Below, in pieces: positions 21,896 through 35,375 of a stretch of DNA of 64,000 bases. Position 1 is the stretch's first letter. Every line of letters begins with the position of its first letter. Source of the DNA: Serripes groenlandicus (lineage: Eukaryota > Mollusca > Bivalvia > Cardiida > Cardiidae). Location: assembly GCA_031761405.1 (NCBI GenBank), contig JASEVX010000013.1, positions 34,476,458-34,540,457 of the forward strand, written 5' to 3'. Below the pieces are notes generated by a model that did no database searches, had not been told where the DNA came from, and worked only from the letters and a program-made list of their open reading frames with translations. Position numbers and translations under genes: made by a program.

Positions 21896-23236
21896 ATGAA
21901 TGAAAAAAAGACCTCGCACAGGAGAAAACACAATGGAGAGAAACCCTTTAAATGCGATCTTTGTAAATACGCGTGTACAGCAAAAAAAGATATCATCAAA
22001 AACAAGCGAATACACAGTGGGGAGAAACCATACCATTGTGATGTTTGTGACCTTTCTTTTACAGTAAAGTCTAGCCTCAACAGACACATGCGAATACACA
22101 CTGGAGAGAAACCATACCAATGTGATGTTTGTGACTATTCTTTTACATCAAAAAGTAATCTCATCAGACACAGGAGAAAACATACTGGAGGGAAACCATA
22201 CCAATGTGATGTTTGTGAATATGCTTGTACAGCAAGGAATAAACTCATAATACACAAGAGAATACACAATGGAGAGAAACCATACCAGTGTGATGTTTGT
22301 GAATATTCTTTTGCAGTAAAATATAGTCTCATTAGACACAAGAGAATACACACTGGAGAGAAACCATACCAATGTGATGTTTGTGACTATTCTTTTACAG
22401 TAAAAAGTAATCTCATCAGACACAGGAGAAAACATACTGGAGGGAAACCATACCAATGTGATGTTTGTAAATGGGAAGAAATAATCTCATCGAACACAGG
22501 AGAATGCATACTGGACAGAAACCATACCAATGTGATGTTTGTGAATATGCTTGTACAGCAAGGAATAAACTCATAATACACAAGAGAATACACAATGGAG
22601 AGAAACCATACCAGTGTGATGTTTGTGAGTATTCTTTTGCAGTAAAATATAGTCTCATTAGACACAAGAGAAGACATACGGGAAAGAAACCATACCAATG
22701 TGATGTTTGTGAATATTCGTGTGCAGTAAAATATAGTCTCATTAGACACAAGAGAAGACATACGGGACAGAAACCATACCAATGTGATGTTTGTGAATAT
22801 ACGTGTACAGCAAGGAATAAATTCATCATACACAAGAGAATACACACTGGAGAGAAACGATACCAATGTGATGTTTGTGAATATTCGTGTGCAGTAAAAT
22901 ATAGTCTCAGTATACACAAGAGAAGACATACGGGACAAAAACCATACCAATGTGATGTTTGTGAATATGCTTGTACAGCAAGGAATAAATTCATCATACA
23001 CAAGAGAATACACACTGGAGAGAAACAATACCAATGTGATGTTTGTGAACATTCGTGTACAGTAAAATGTAGTCTCATTAGACACAAGAGAATACATACT
23101 GGAGAGAAACATGAAGAAAACAAACACAGGGGAAAATTCATCTATGTGCAACCTTATCAATGTGATTTTTGTGGATATGAAAGAAAGTAGTACTAAGGAT
23201 GATTTGATTATACATATTAAAAGGCATTTAAACTAA
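21896..23236 (+). pseudogene. C2H2 zinc-finger gene, copy 2 (two frameshifts)
   Basis: The longest of the three arrays, about 15 fingers. From ATG 21896 the frame reads finger 1 (first zinc His is Asn, IIKNKRIH), fingers 2-6 intact, and the start of finger 7 (CDVCK). A net 10-base deletion near 22470 (compare TGTAAATATGCTTGTACAG in copy 1) shifts the frame, and the shifted frame ends at 22576. Finger sequence resumes in the other frame from 22471 with half of finger 7, then seven good fingers. A duplicated AAAG near 23180 causes a stop at 23190 and removes the C-terminal finger, whose remains run to TAA 23236. Fingers 4-5 recur almost identically as 8-9, so the array grew by internal duplication. 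Each half could in principle give a partial finger protein. Confidence 0.8.
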
Positions 23237-24543
23237 ACACCATGTCTGTGAGTAATATATATTTATATTATTGTCTAATCTAGGTAAACATATAAGAGTT
23301 ACAATATCACAGCGTTCCTGTTAAAATATCAGATTTATAAAAAGAAATGGACTTGTATTATGATAACTTCGTTTTAGATTTTGAATATTTTTGTCCCTAA
23401 GTTTTATATTACATAATAAATATTCACCATTTCAGATTCGTTTTTATCTTTTTAGTAAAAGATGTACATCTCATACTGACATGTTTACATATGCAATTTG
23501 TATTGGCTTTGTAACCAGATATGTTCTGGAATGTCTTTTGCTGGCATTTTAACTATACACCGAATGACATGCTTTCTCACAATGAATTTATTACTTACAT
23601 AACCATAGAGCTATAAAACATATTTGTGTATTGTGTGATTTGGATACTGTGCCACATTGTTTGTTCAGTGTAATGGAAGCTATAATAAGTATTTATTTAA
23701 TTCAGTTTTATGTATGTAAATATAACTACAATGACCATCTGTTTGGCAACATTAGTTCATGATTTTGATATTGGAAGTAACATTTTTCATCTCTCAACAA
23801 ACAATTGGATCTGATCTGATCTTCATAAACTCCCATATACCATTGCAAGTTTTGTTTGTAAACTTCTCAATGGCGTGTTTGTTTTTTTCGCTGTTGCTGT
23901 CGCCCTGTGTTCCTTGTCGGTCGTCAACAATTGTGGTCTAGCTAGAGGCCACAGTTTTCATCCAATCTTAATCGAACTTGTTCATTATTGATAATATCTA
24001 GTATAATATCAAATGTGTCTTCTGTGATTGGTTACAAACTTGATATTAGCCAGATTTAAGAGAAAGAGTGTCAACACTCTAGTTGTCACATGTTTAACAT
24101 GATTTTGTTCGCACTTTTGTTCCTAGTCGGTCAGTTCAAATATGAAGCATGTCAGTTCAAAACATAGGTTACTAGGCGAGGTATATAATAATTATCTTGT
24201 AGACAGGGCTGAGGCCACATTTTTTACTTTAGGATATTGAAACGTAACATATTGTTTGTCTTGATGACATGTAAGCTAAGTTGAAGGATGTATCAGTTCT
24301 GGCCAAACACTAGGCTAGTGGTCCAAATGAAAAAAATAGTATTGGGTACATCTAGAGGTCGCAGTTTTGTATTTAGAATGTCGAAACTTATTTTGCCAGA
24401 AAGGTGTATAGGCCAATAAATTCAAATCCATATCACGATAGGCCCTAAAAATGCTCACCTCACCAGATTTTAGTAAATTCATGTTGACACTAGAAACCGT
24501 ATTTTATACTTTAGCATTTTTTATAAGGCCACATTTTAAGATC
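23237..24543 (+). other. 3' flank of ZNF copy 2
   Basis: Matches 1936-3602 with substitutions and small deletions; no gene recognised. The frames at 23759 and 24451 lie in non-coding paralogous DNA and are not conserved. Confidence 0.45.
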
Positions 24544-27500
24544 CCCTCAGCCGAAGGCTCTAGGTTATTTTTTCTGATAAATTTCTGTCCGTCGTTAATT
24601 TCAAGCTTTAAACAACATATTATCCTAAACCTATGAACCAAGTGGACTCAAACTTACAGGAATAATCACTTGTTGACTCTCCTTCAAAAAAGTTTAATGA
24701 TTTAAATGTATGAAGTACTTTTGTTGCTCTAACATCAGAAAGGGGGGAAATTGCCAATATTTTAAATGTTTCTTCTCTAAATCCGCTTGTAAGATTGCAA
24801 TATAGCTTTATTAAAATGTTCTTCGGGTGACCATCTTCGAATATTTATTAGAATAATGAGTTGTGGAAAAACGTGGTAGCCAGACGCCATCAGAAAAGGG
24901 GCAAAATTACATTTATTTATTTTAAATTCCATCCTTATGAAAGTGGTTGTCAGATATCAAGATAAAGGTGTATAAATGTTCGTTTAGTAACCCTCTACAT
25001 GATTTCCCAAGCAATAACGATTGGTTGAAAAACATAGCATAAAAGTGGCATCAGAAAGGGGGTTATATTAATACAAGCTGGTAGGCGACGTGGGATTCGC
25101 CTTGGTGATTTTTTTTTAAAACTTCCGGCTCTAGCTCGGAAACCCGAGGTCGGAGGTCAATCACGTAAAAATCGTTTTGTAGCTCTTGAATAGTTCTATC
25201 AGATAGTGCAATAAATGGTTATCGAATACTACCACTGCAGCGCTAGGGGCGATTGAAGTCAAAAGCGACTGTAAAAAGAAAAAAAGGCGTAAATCAAAAA
25301 TCGTTTCGGATACATTTTTTCTAAATATCTCGAAGTATCTATAACCGAAGTTTACACTCTTCATATTTAAAACCGTAGGAGAATATAGAAAAATGGTTTG
25401 GGTTCTTAAAATGCGGTTGTTTGCTAGCAGCATAGCAACGGGTTGGTCCTTAGCAACGATGGGCAAGGTATGATCAACAGCGGGTTATCCTCATTTGCGG
25501 ACAAGGTCATGGTTAATTTCAAGGGTATGATACGGTCATCTTGTTTTGTGTAGTTAAAAAAGAGGCCATATCTGAAGGTTATATTTGTATTTGTCACGAG
25601 AGGTCAACCAGCAATAAATTTCGCGCTTTGATGGTTCGTTGTCGTAATATGACTAAATAGTATTGAAAGCGGCGTTAAACCTCAAGCAATCAATCGTTCC
25701 ATGTGTTATAAAAGTAGCCAGTTGTTTAGAAATAATGTTTTATTGAAGTCTGGTGATAAAAACGTTTACATGTATATCAACAGCTTCATAACCCGTATAA
25801 GAGTTTAAATCTGGTTGCGACTCTTTTTTTTGTTCACACATCGCAGTGTTACAAGGTATCTTTATTGTTTGAAATCGAAGGGTCATTAAAATCCGTAGCA
25901 TTCAAAATAGTTGACCATTTACATCGGGAGGGTTTAAATTTTGTTTGTTTAACCCCGACAAATATCCCAACATTCACCGAAACTTAGGAATTTCAAGGAC
26001 ATCCGAAAGTTCACAGTTGTGACATTTTAACCAAAGCAAACATTACGTAAGTATATGCATTAGGTCATAACAACCTCATTCTCAAATCTCTCATAATTCA
26101 GCAGTTCGTTTCCCTTAACTTCATACTAAGAAGATTTGTGAGCCGTACTTTTTCTAACAAGAAAATGTGTCAGAGTTAAAAGAATGATCTTCTAAACAAT
26201 ATCAGTTAAGATGCATGCGTGTGGCGTGGAACGCTCATACGCAATGTACGATTCCTAGGCTAGTATCGGTTTGAGATTTTTAAAAGATGATACAACTGCA
26301 ACATTGTTGAAAACATGTTTTGCATTTAGCAATCTCCCTAAATCAATTAAACAAAAACCATGAAACATCTCTACAAATAATTGTTCTATAATATCATTGA
26401 TTTGGTGATATTGTGGTAAAAGGAGAATGTCATATCGTTCTTTGCGTCAACGTTGTAACTTAAACTCTAAATCTTCTTCTCCGTGTGTTACATCATTCCA
26501 AAAGATGATTATATAACTCAACAGTATATTTTGCTGTGTGGTTTGCAAGGGTTTAACCCAAATAGTTTCGGGCGTTACCAAAGTGTTTGATACGGTAACA
26601 GCAACGGTCAACATGGTCGCTATTACACAACTGACCTCCTCAGGTGAAATGTTATCTCTACATACACAAACAGTGTGACTATACCACTATTAGGCGAATA
26701 AATTAAAGATCACTACTGAAGTAACCCTTTTCTTTTCCCACCGCTTCGAAAATAAACTCTTCCTGTATCGAGAAGTACTACTGTGTAAAACATCCAGGAA
26801 AGATAGATAGATAGATACAACCTTAAGATGTTTTTACAAATAATATCTTTACCTTCATGTGTTACTATTTTTCAAAAGGAATCTAATTTTAAAGTTCGCA
26901 TTGCAGTTTTATACGGGTCTATGGCCTTTGCAATTTGGAGGGGAAAATGAGAGTCCATTTATGCGCGTTAGACGGAGTCTTAATTAATGTCTCGGTCAAA
27001 TATTTGAGCGCCGGGTCACTTCATATCAGATTCTTTTCAATTGATCTATTGGGTAATCTGAATATGTTATAGATACCGACACTTTGGATGCCTCGATAGA
27101 TAGACGATGTTGAAAACATTGTGTGAAAAGACGAAAGTGATCATATTAAATGTTCTTTGGGAGACATTCTATAGCAAAGTTCATGCCATATTGATTGGTT
27201 GAAAAACATTGTTGCCAGACAGGATCAGAAAAGGGGCAACATGACAAAACTTTAAAATTATATTCTTATTAAAATTCGCATTTGATTTCAAGAACGTTTA
27301 GGAGAACCTATAGTGACACTATTCGTAATTTGTTTAAAATATGTCGAATTGTCGAAAAGGTAGCTGCTAGGCGGAATCATAAATGGGGTAAAATGAACTG
27401 TTTAGCTTCAAACGACATCTCCTTAACCATGGACCGATATCAACCGATCTTCACAGGAATGTTCATTCGGTGCTCCTTTTTCAGATTTTTCAAAGATTAA

Positions 27501-27640
27501 ATGTTGAGGGCTTACTGATACAAATGTACCTTACTGATAATACTTTGATCAAATTATCACCTTTATCAGCAGTACTATTTGCTACTATAGTATTACTTAG
27601 ATGATCGATTTAGGGCCATCCTCGTCCTCTTGTTTACTTT
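24544..27640 (+). mobile_element. H2 cassette, block 2 copy, complete ends
   Basis: The 5' stem-loop is GATCCCCTCAGCC / GGCTCTAGG after CATTTTAA. H2 monomers (AATCCGCTTGTAAGATTGC, TTCTTCGGGTGACC) run to about 25072, then foreign DNA (25073-27110), then H2 again (GATTGGTTGAAAAACATTG, GGGGCAACATGAC). The 3' end is GATGATCGATTTAGGGCC then TCCTCTTGTTTACT, a decayed hairpin plus TCTTGTTT near 27626-27636. Confidence 0.65.
25073..27110. other. Insertion inside the block 2 H2 cassette, unidentified
   Basis: Blocks 1 and 3 pass directly from CATCAGAAAGGGG into TTAATA...AGCTT; block 2 has about 2 kb of unrelated sequence. It includes a SINE tail (about 25640-25695, AAAGCGGCGTTAAACCTC) and a minus-strand open frame (25161-25466, 101 codons) without a recognised motif. 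No termini were found. Confidence 0.4.
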
Positions 27641-27834
27641 AATCTGTTACTATTATTTGTGAAAACCTTATCATGCAGAGCCAGATTTAAGAGTAAATAC
27701 AGGATAACTGCGTTCAATATTTCTGTTTATTTATGATTATTTTTCTTTAGCTACAAGGGGTTATATTTTCACTTTAAGTTCAAAGCTGATATGACAAATA
27801 TGAAAATCAGACTGAAGTTTCTCGTCAGTTATAC

Positions 27835-28110
27835 AGTTGTATTATTGGGTGGCGGTCAGTCAAGCTTACCATATGTGTCTTGAATATCTCGCACCAGTAC
27901 TCCACACAGAATTCTTCCTAGGCAACTGTCTACCTACCCACACATACTGTAAAAGCCATTTGTGGACGAGGAATTACCCTTGTCACATTGAATGCGTCAA
28001 TCAATGGAAAAACATTGGCCGAGCTGGGGTTTGAACTCACGACCCCATGAGTGATAGTCTTTATGTTACTAGTGTCATTAAAATCAGACATAAACGTTGC
28101 CACATTGTAT
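27835..28110 (-). mobile_element. SINE family A, shared old copy (block 2)
   Basis: Counterpart of 4380 and 53756 (GGCGGTCAGTCAAGC, CACCAGTACTCCACAC, GGGGTTTGAACTCACGACCC). Confidence 0.75.
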
Positions 28111-28492
28111 AGAGATATGATGACTGCCTCATACAGATCGTTCTAGATTAATATTTGTGTCAGTCAATAAAATTGTCTACAAAAATCTTTTAACAGAGAA
28201 TCGTTGATTATCAACTGTTTCGATTGTATAGAACAGAATGTTTATTGTATCGCGAAATTTCATTGGACAAACAACGAGCACCTGCGCATAGATATTTAAG
28301 TGTATATGGTCTATTAGAGACGACATTGTATGCGGTGTCGTTAGTGTCAATATACGTACAGCGATGTAGTAAAGTTTAATGAGCGCTACCGTTGTTCGAC
28401 TTAATTAATGAAAATCCATTCCGTAAATAGGTCGAGCACATGCGCGGAAACTATAGTTCAGCCTCCTATTCAATTTCACATACTGATGTGAG

Positions 28493-28620
28493 ACGACAGC
28501 TCAGTTACATAACGTCGGTCTGATGATCCGGACGTCCCGGGTTCTATTTCTGTGAGAGCGGGTCAACATTTGGGATGTCATAAGCAGTCGGCCTGAGTAC
28601 TGATTGAATAACCAGGATGT
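28493..28620 (+). mobile_element. tRNA-like SINE head, family E (block 2)
   Basis: GACAGCTCAGTTACATAACG and GACGTCCCGGGTTCTATTTC, as at 4970 but better preserved. Confidence 0.45.
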
Positions 28621-28655
28621 AGAGATCGAAAGTGCTTTGTATAACTTTGACCCGC

Positions 28656-30044
28656 TACCAATAGAAAAAAGGGAGAAATGTAACGTGAACGGGTAGAAAT
28701 ATCACTTCTACAGCATTGCTTTGGAAGCCGGCTTTTATAGCAACGTTGGTAGAGTGGTTGACCTTTTCGTAAAGTTAAGCAACATTCATCGCGGTTAGTG
28801 CCTGGGTGGGTGACCCGCGATGGCTTAACGTCGGTACACGTTAAACTATGGTTTTAATTTACATTTTAATTATAAAAAAACTACTCGCACACAAACTCGA
28901 ACGAGAACCAGTCTAGTGACTAACTGCTACGGAAATATCCAAGAGCTGACGGTAAAATATGGCGCACGCGCAAGCCCATTGCACCAGTGACATTTATTTC
29001 ACAACCAATATATGCACTGGTGCTGAGGCACCCGCGCAATAAATTGGCGGACTTTACAGGGTCTAATCAACATGCTCGGATGTAAGGTTTACCTACATCT
29101 ACCCTTGTAACACAATTACCAATGGTTGGATTACCTAGTGTGCCGCTGAAATAGTACATGTAAACAGCAGAATATTTGAATAAGGTGTAGCTTACTTATT
29201 TACAATATACTTCATTGTTTACTGCTGGGACGTAGATAAGAGGGATAAGTAACTAAATTATATACTAAAAAATCACCCGTGCCGACATTAATTTTGTAAC
29301 AGGTAAAACTCAAAAACTATTCAAGATATGAAATTAAAAAGAATATTTTCTGGAAGTTTAAACATTCTTCTATTGCAAGATATGAAATTAAAAAGAATAT
29401 TTTCTGGAAGTTTAAACATTCTTCTATTGCAGTAGATGAAAATATTTTAATATATTACAGGTTTTGATAATATGTTATCCTTATGAAAAATTTCAGACTA
29501 TTCATTTTTGGAAAAAAATAATATAATTCAGAAATCCCAATATCTGTGTCTTTTAAACCAGTCATTGTTCAAAATACAAAGAAATTCCAGTTATTCATTG
29601 TATCTCTAACCTTAGTTGAAATGTTAAGCTTTCAGAATATGTATGTTTTGTATATGTGCAAATTGTGACTTCGAAGTTTTATTTGCTACAAAATGTGAAA
29701 AATTTGGACAATTTTATTTCTATGTGTGATATTTTAACCAGATAACAGGTGTACAGGTGGAGTTTACTGGTATAAACGAATGTGAAACTATCTTATATTT
29801 TTTTGTGCCAATAGTTTAAATGAACAAAATGTAATATACTCGGCTGATGATGATGTGCATGCCTTTAAACACTATTTGTGATCACGGTAGACTACGGTCA
29901 GAATACATATTAGTGCAATCTGATCACTTGATATTTACTCCTACATCATGTATGTATTCAATTAAACTCGTCTATAGTCAAAGGGGCGTGAACCAGCGCA
30001 CTGTTTCAGGAGGAAAAGGTTAACATATTTGTATGTCTGTCTGC
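28656..30044. other. Gene-free AT-rich DNA
   Basis: No gene recognised. It contains the 54-base duplication at 29322. Confidence 0.35.
29322..29431. repeat. 54-base perfect tandem duplication
   Basis: CAAGATATGAAATTAAAAAG starts at 29322 and 29376. The two copies look identical through AAACATTCTTCTATTGCA, so the duplication is recent. Confidence 0.9.
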
Positions 30045-30425
<381 letters not shown>

Positions 30426-30426
30426 G

Positions 30427-30695
30427 TAACCCCCTCGATGGTGAAGTGCTAGAGCGTCTGCCTCGTTGGGTGAAGGAGGTCGCGGGTTCGATCCCCGGCC
30501 GTGTCATACCTCATAACGAATACTTTCAGAATGGTAGTAATGGCTTCCCTCCCTCGCTCGCAGGGTTGCGGGGTTAGCATAACGGCTGACTGGCTGGTGT
30601 CCGGATAAATGGACCAGTAGTACTGGTAACTAACCAAGGAAACGCCGTGATATAACTGAACCATTGTTTAAAGCGGTGTAAAACACCAAACAATC
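30427..30695 (+). mobile_element. SINE family C, full-length
   Basis: Head CCTCGATGGTGAAGTGCTAG (A box) and GTCGCGGGTTCGATCCCCGG (B box), body GGTTGCGGGGTTAGC, GTCCGGATAAATGGACC and AGTAGTACTGGTAACTAACC, tail GCCGTGATATAACTG ... AAACACCAAACAATC. Confidence 0.85.
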
Positions 30696-30857
30696 AATTA
30701 ATCTATCAACTCTTTGAAGGACTGTTGTTCTTAGATCAAACAAAGTGCTATTTTTCTCTCCAGGAAATATGTGTTTATACACATCACATGGGTGAATATA
30801 GTTTACGAGATGATAATTTCACACGAAAGTCTAGTAAGTCATTTGATAAATTCGAGT

Positions 30858-31122
30858 TTAACGCCGTTTTCAAAAATTGTTCAGTCATATCACGGCGGCC
30901 AGTTCACCTATTAATGTGTTTCAAGGCTTTATTACACCAGTACTCCACACAGCATACTTTCCAAGCAGGTGGCTGATTTTCCACATAGACAGTAAGCCGA
31001 TTCGTGGCAGATGAATGACGCTGGGCACAGTGACTTGTGTAAAACGTCAGAAAGAATGTTGACCAAGCTAGGGTTCGAACTCACATTCCCTGGATTGACA
31101 GCCCGCGTCGCTATCGACTGGG
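30858..31122 (-). mobile_element. SINE family A, near full-length
   Basis: Inverted tail AACGCCGTTTTCAAAAATTG, body CGGCGGCCAGTTCACC, CACCAGTACTCCACACAG, and head CTAGGGTTCGAACTCAC and GATTGACAGCCCGCGTCGC. Confidence 0.85.
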
Positions 31123-31261
31123 GCTCATTTGAAAATGATGCCGTGCTGCTGGAAAGCCACAACAATCTCAGGGATATTACAACCTTTGCATATCGATATT
31201 AAGCTGCGCACCCGTGCATTCTTAAAAAGATATGCACCATTCACCCATTAGTTATCGCTGT

Positions 31262-31462
31262 CCAAAACCGCCTCGGTGCTGCAGTGGTACTGCGTCCGCC
31301 TCGGTTGCGCGAGGTCACGGGTTCGATCCCTGGCGCAGTATAACTGACTAGCTGATGTCAGTATAAATGGATCAGTAGTACATGTACTGGTATCTTGACC
31401 CAGGAAATGCCGTGATATAAATTGAAAATTGTTAAAAGCGGCGTTGAACACCAAACGGCAAT
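31262..31462 (+). mobile_element. SINE family C, shorter variant
   Basis: Head CCTCGGTGCTGCAGTGGTAC and GTCACGGGTTCGATCCC, then GATGTCAGTATAAATGGATC, GACCCAGGAAATGCCGTG and AAAGCGGCGTTGAACACC. About 60 bases of the body are missing compared with 30427. Confidence 0.85.
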
Positions 31463-32659
31463 GTGTATTACCCGGCCATCACGGCCCCACCTACTAAAAT
31501 CTTTATTTCATATTCGATTCTAATAAATTTGGTGTCAAATTAAAGCTGCCATTTCTAGCTTCCATGTTATATATAAAACATAAAAAAACTTAATTACTTT
31601 TAGAAATATCGTTTGATAAACATAATTATTTTTATTGTTTGATATTTCGCGTCATATAATTTCCGGCCAACTTGTCTAGATTGTCGGGCCTTTATTAATC
31701 ATATGTAGTGCAAGTTCTGTTTCTTAAAAAGGAGTTTTTATTATATCTGTCTAACTATAATGGCAAAAGTGTATTTTTTCAGATTTGTTAAAAGTAGTGT
31801 TTGTTTAACATGATGTACAGTATGTCCTTTTCAGGTAAATTTGGTGAATGTCAACTCAAGACTTTCCAGTCTCCGAAAATCCTTATTTAGCATCATTTTT
31901 AATCCAATTTGATATCATATGACAGTTTATATCATAAGCTTTATGATACAAACTTATATTGTAATTAATTTACATCATCACTAATGAGTATATGTAGTTG
32001 AATTGTATGAACTTGTATTCATTTTGTTAAATTTAATTTATTAATCCTTCGAGAGAATGATTATGTAATTAATATGTTTTCTTTCTATCAATTTAGATGC
32101 TATTATCTTTTGATGTTATTTCTACTGAAACATATCGGTGTTGTGTGTCATGTTCCGTCTTTACTCAATCTCATTAAAATAATCTCCTATTAACGCTACG
32201 CATAGATCGTGTACTTTATTCAGATTGGTCTTTACTTTCCTTAATGACTTTGTTTGTATGTATTACATGTTAATCTACATAGATTAAAAGCAAGTATTAT
32301 AATTGTCCAAATAATGTATAACTGTTATAACTTGAGCGACTACAACCTTTATTGTCTTTGATTAAGTTTTGCAAGCTGAAAATGCCTTGATGCAAAATTC
32401 TATATATTTCACTTCACGGATGCAGAACCTTCCACCTTATACAAAGTTGATTTCTGGAATACTAGTTTCAGTGATTAGTTACCTTTTGTTTATACTTTTT
32501 TGACAGTATCGGATTTGGAACGTATTTTGTGTTTGTGTATTATAATATATTGTTTATAATAAAGAAACTTTTAATTGAAAATGTACTTGCCTGTTTCTGA
32601 ATTGTGTGTGTGTTGTATACTTTTCAAAAAGTTGTTAGTTAATATAGAATGGCAGGTTA
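31463..32659. other. AT-rich insertion-like stretch, no gene
   Basis: 31520-31570 (CAAATTAAAGCTGCCAT) resembles 18825-18850 and homology resumes at 32664, so about 1.1 kb is extra compared with block 2. Several AATAAA strings occur (for example 32555-32565). No coding sequence or termini recognised. Confidence 0.35.
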
Positions 32660-33819
32660 GATTTTGATTAATAAATGATATATCAGCGCAATTTATTTCA
32701 TAAACCAAATAAATACCACCAGGGCGAAACCGGAATCGGGGTAAAACTATCCTGTGCGAACGCGAATCGGGCCAAACGTCTATACTAGAGTTACTTCCCA
32801 TAATGAAATCGCCGCCATTTGTATTTACCACAGGGCTCGAGAATAAAGACAATTTGTGAGTTTCTTTTATTTTAGGGATGTACAAGTTATATCTTGCTAT
32901 CTTGATCATGTCCATTTAAAGTCTTGTTTTTTAAATCAAATGATAATGAGGTTTCAAAAACGTTTACAAGTGAATATCGAACGTTCCTTTAAAACAAATA
33001 TATTCACTTGCATCATATTGTATTTACTATACTATGATCATTTAATATATCTATAGGTGCTACCTATTTACGAAAAAAACGCAAGTTAATTATAAACAAA
33101 AATTAAAGAGCATACTTTGGCCTTAAAAGAAAAGGATTTATAAGTAATTGACTAAGACAATAATAATAATGCTAATGTCATTATTTCTTGCATTATCAAA
33201 ACATATTTGTCATTTGTATAGCTGTCGTCTATTATTACGAACAGAAAATAAAAAAGTAAAGACTTTCAGAAAATCTAGGAATACATTTATAATGAACAAG
33301 CTTAAAACATGAGGGCCAAGATGATCCTTAATCGATCACCTGCATTATGGTAAAGAAGCAAATAGATCAGCCCTTTTCTGATGCCAACAGGTTTTATTTC
33401 TGCCAAACCCTTTCCCTATTAGAGACGGTTTCTGTGGCCTTTGCAACAGACGATTTAGGAAAAGATTGTTGCCTTATGAGAAAGTTATCCTTTTGCCACA
33501 ATGTTTGATTAATAATTATACTTTGAATGAGTGAGTCAATAGCTCATGTATAGGAATTTGGGGTCTTCATGTTGACTATTTTTGCGGGAAACGACGTCGC
33601 TCCATTGACGTTATGCCAAGATGAAGTGTTACGGAAATGACGTCACACGTCCTTCTTTGGCTATGATACAGTCAAAATTTAGGTTCGGGCGTAGAAGGCT
33701 AATGCTGTCGTTTTTTTGACGATCGGGAAAACATATTTCTTATAGAGTTCCATTTATGTTTAACTTTTCGTACGAATGTTAATTCCCACATAACACAGCA
33801 CTTTAATGATCTTAAATAC

Positions 33820-33985
33820 CGATTTAAAAAAAAAGTTATTAAAAAGACGACAATAATTTTCAATCCGTGTTTTTCGTCTCATTTTATACATACCCAAAAT
33901 ATCGATTTAAAAAAAAAATGATTAAAAAGACGACAATAATTTTCAATCCATGTTTTTTGTCTCATTTATACATACCCAAAAGTGG
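33820..33985. repeat. About 80-base tandem duplication
   Basis: CGATTTAAAAAAAAA ... ATTAAAAAGACGACAATAAT ... TTTTCAATCC ... ACATACCCAAAA occurs twice in a row (about 33820 and 33901). Confidence 0.8.
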
Positions 33986-34869
33986 CCCTCATGGATTTGG
34001 CCAGTTTCATTTCAGAAAGCTTCATGGGTTATTTTTTCCAAATGACATTTACTGGGTTATGTGGGGTCGAACAAAAGGTGACCGGGTAAAATTGAAGGAC
34101 AATCTTGAAAACACTCTGGAGGTCTACATTTTTTTTTATTTATTCATAACGCATGAAACTTTCTGAAAAGTAGTCCAAATCATTTAGACTTTCGTTTCTC
34201 GTTTTATCATCTGTCATTTATTGGTCAACAGAAGTCTAAACATTCAGTTCAAAGTTCCCATAGCATTTATCAGATGGACTCGATCAATGTTATTATGCGG
34301 TTTACATCCTTGACAGTTATCGCAACTATAAAATAATTTAATTCACAACAACAACAAATTTAAAATCATCGACATATTTGTTTCCGGTTAAATAAACTAG
34401 ACGAAATCGGTAAAAAAAATAAACGAAATATCGCCCAAACTTGTGTGAATAAGACATACATGTATATCTATTTCGTTAAGAATCCATTTCGTTTAATATC
34501 CATTTGGGTGAAATAAATTTGACGAAATGTGATCAATGTAGGCGAAGCCTCTAAGAGATAGATTAAAAAGGGATTAAAACACATGAAAGCGTGAGTAACT
34601 TCTGACCCTTTGTGTTTACTTTGTACGATAGATAAGTGGTTAAATGTTGTCCCATATGTGTATTGTGGTGTGACAAACATTGCGTGCGTCAGATTCGACC
34701 CTTGAAGCATCACCAAAATATTCGACTAGATTCATGGTCGGAAATTAGCGATGGGAATTTAGTACGTTATGGAAATACCTCGCGTATGCAGGATAATAAC
34801 AAAATGAAAAAAGAGCATATGCTATGTCTTTTTTTCGAAGGAATATCTGAAAAGCAACTTGCTAAACGC

Positions 34870-35375
34870 CAAATTACGCTAAATACATCCGCTGTCATGC
34901 TGATCCACACCCAAATAGTCCTTAAAAAAAAATTAGCTTGCGTAGAAATGAGTTTATACCATCACCAGATTTTAAGTTTGATAATTATATGAACATTTGA
35001 CACAGTAAAACCTAAATATGTGATTTTTTTTCTTATTTTTCCTTTGCGAAGACCTATGAAATTGCGTGAAAGAATAAAACTTGGCTGATTCAGCCGAAAA
35101 AAACTTGGTGGTATAGAAAAATTGAATTTTCTTAGATAATCATTGCTTAATTGACCTAATATTTGCTTCTGTGTTTTCATTTTATACCATTCTTTGTAAA
35201 TAAGTAGAAAAAAACATATCCATAAGAACAATTGTTTTGTCTTAAGGTCAAATTACGCTAAATACATCCGCTGTCATGCTGATCTACAATATAATAGTCC
35301 CTAAAAAAACTTTGTTTGCATAGAAATGAGTGTATATCATCACCAGAATGTATTGAATATATGACATTGAGTTAA
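34870..35375. repeat. Spaced direct repeat, about 125 bases, 379 apart
   Basis: AAATTACGCTAAATACATCC at about 34870 recurs at about 35250, with GCTGTCATGCTGATC and ATAGAAATGAGT / CATCACCAGA following in both. Confidence 0.75.

Larger units (their letters stand above)
18820..28655. repeat. ZNF segmental duplication, block 2
   Basis: Collinear with block 3: 18890-19195 matches 32690-32990 (ATCGGGCCAAAC, AATGAAATCGCCGCCATTTG), 19210-19400 matches 43060-44350, and 19620-20280 matches 45230-45930. From 20280 it also matches block 1. Block 2 lacks the 10-kb, H5 and hAT-like insertions of block 3. It has its own insertions at 20353-20975 and 25073-27110. It ends at about 28655 in GAAAGTGCTTTGTATAAC. 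Confidence 0.8.

Noticed and set aside
22387..23160. Large minus-strand open frames (257 and 241 codons) with repeated SSVYSLV and ITLVWFLS segments
   Set aside because: Antisense shadows of the 84-base zinc-finger repeat; the same occurs under copies 1 and 3.
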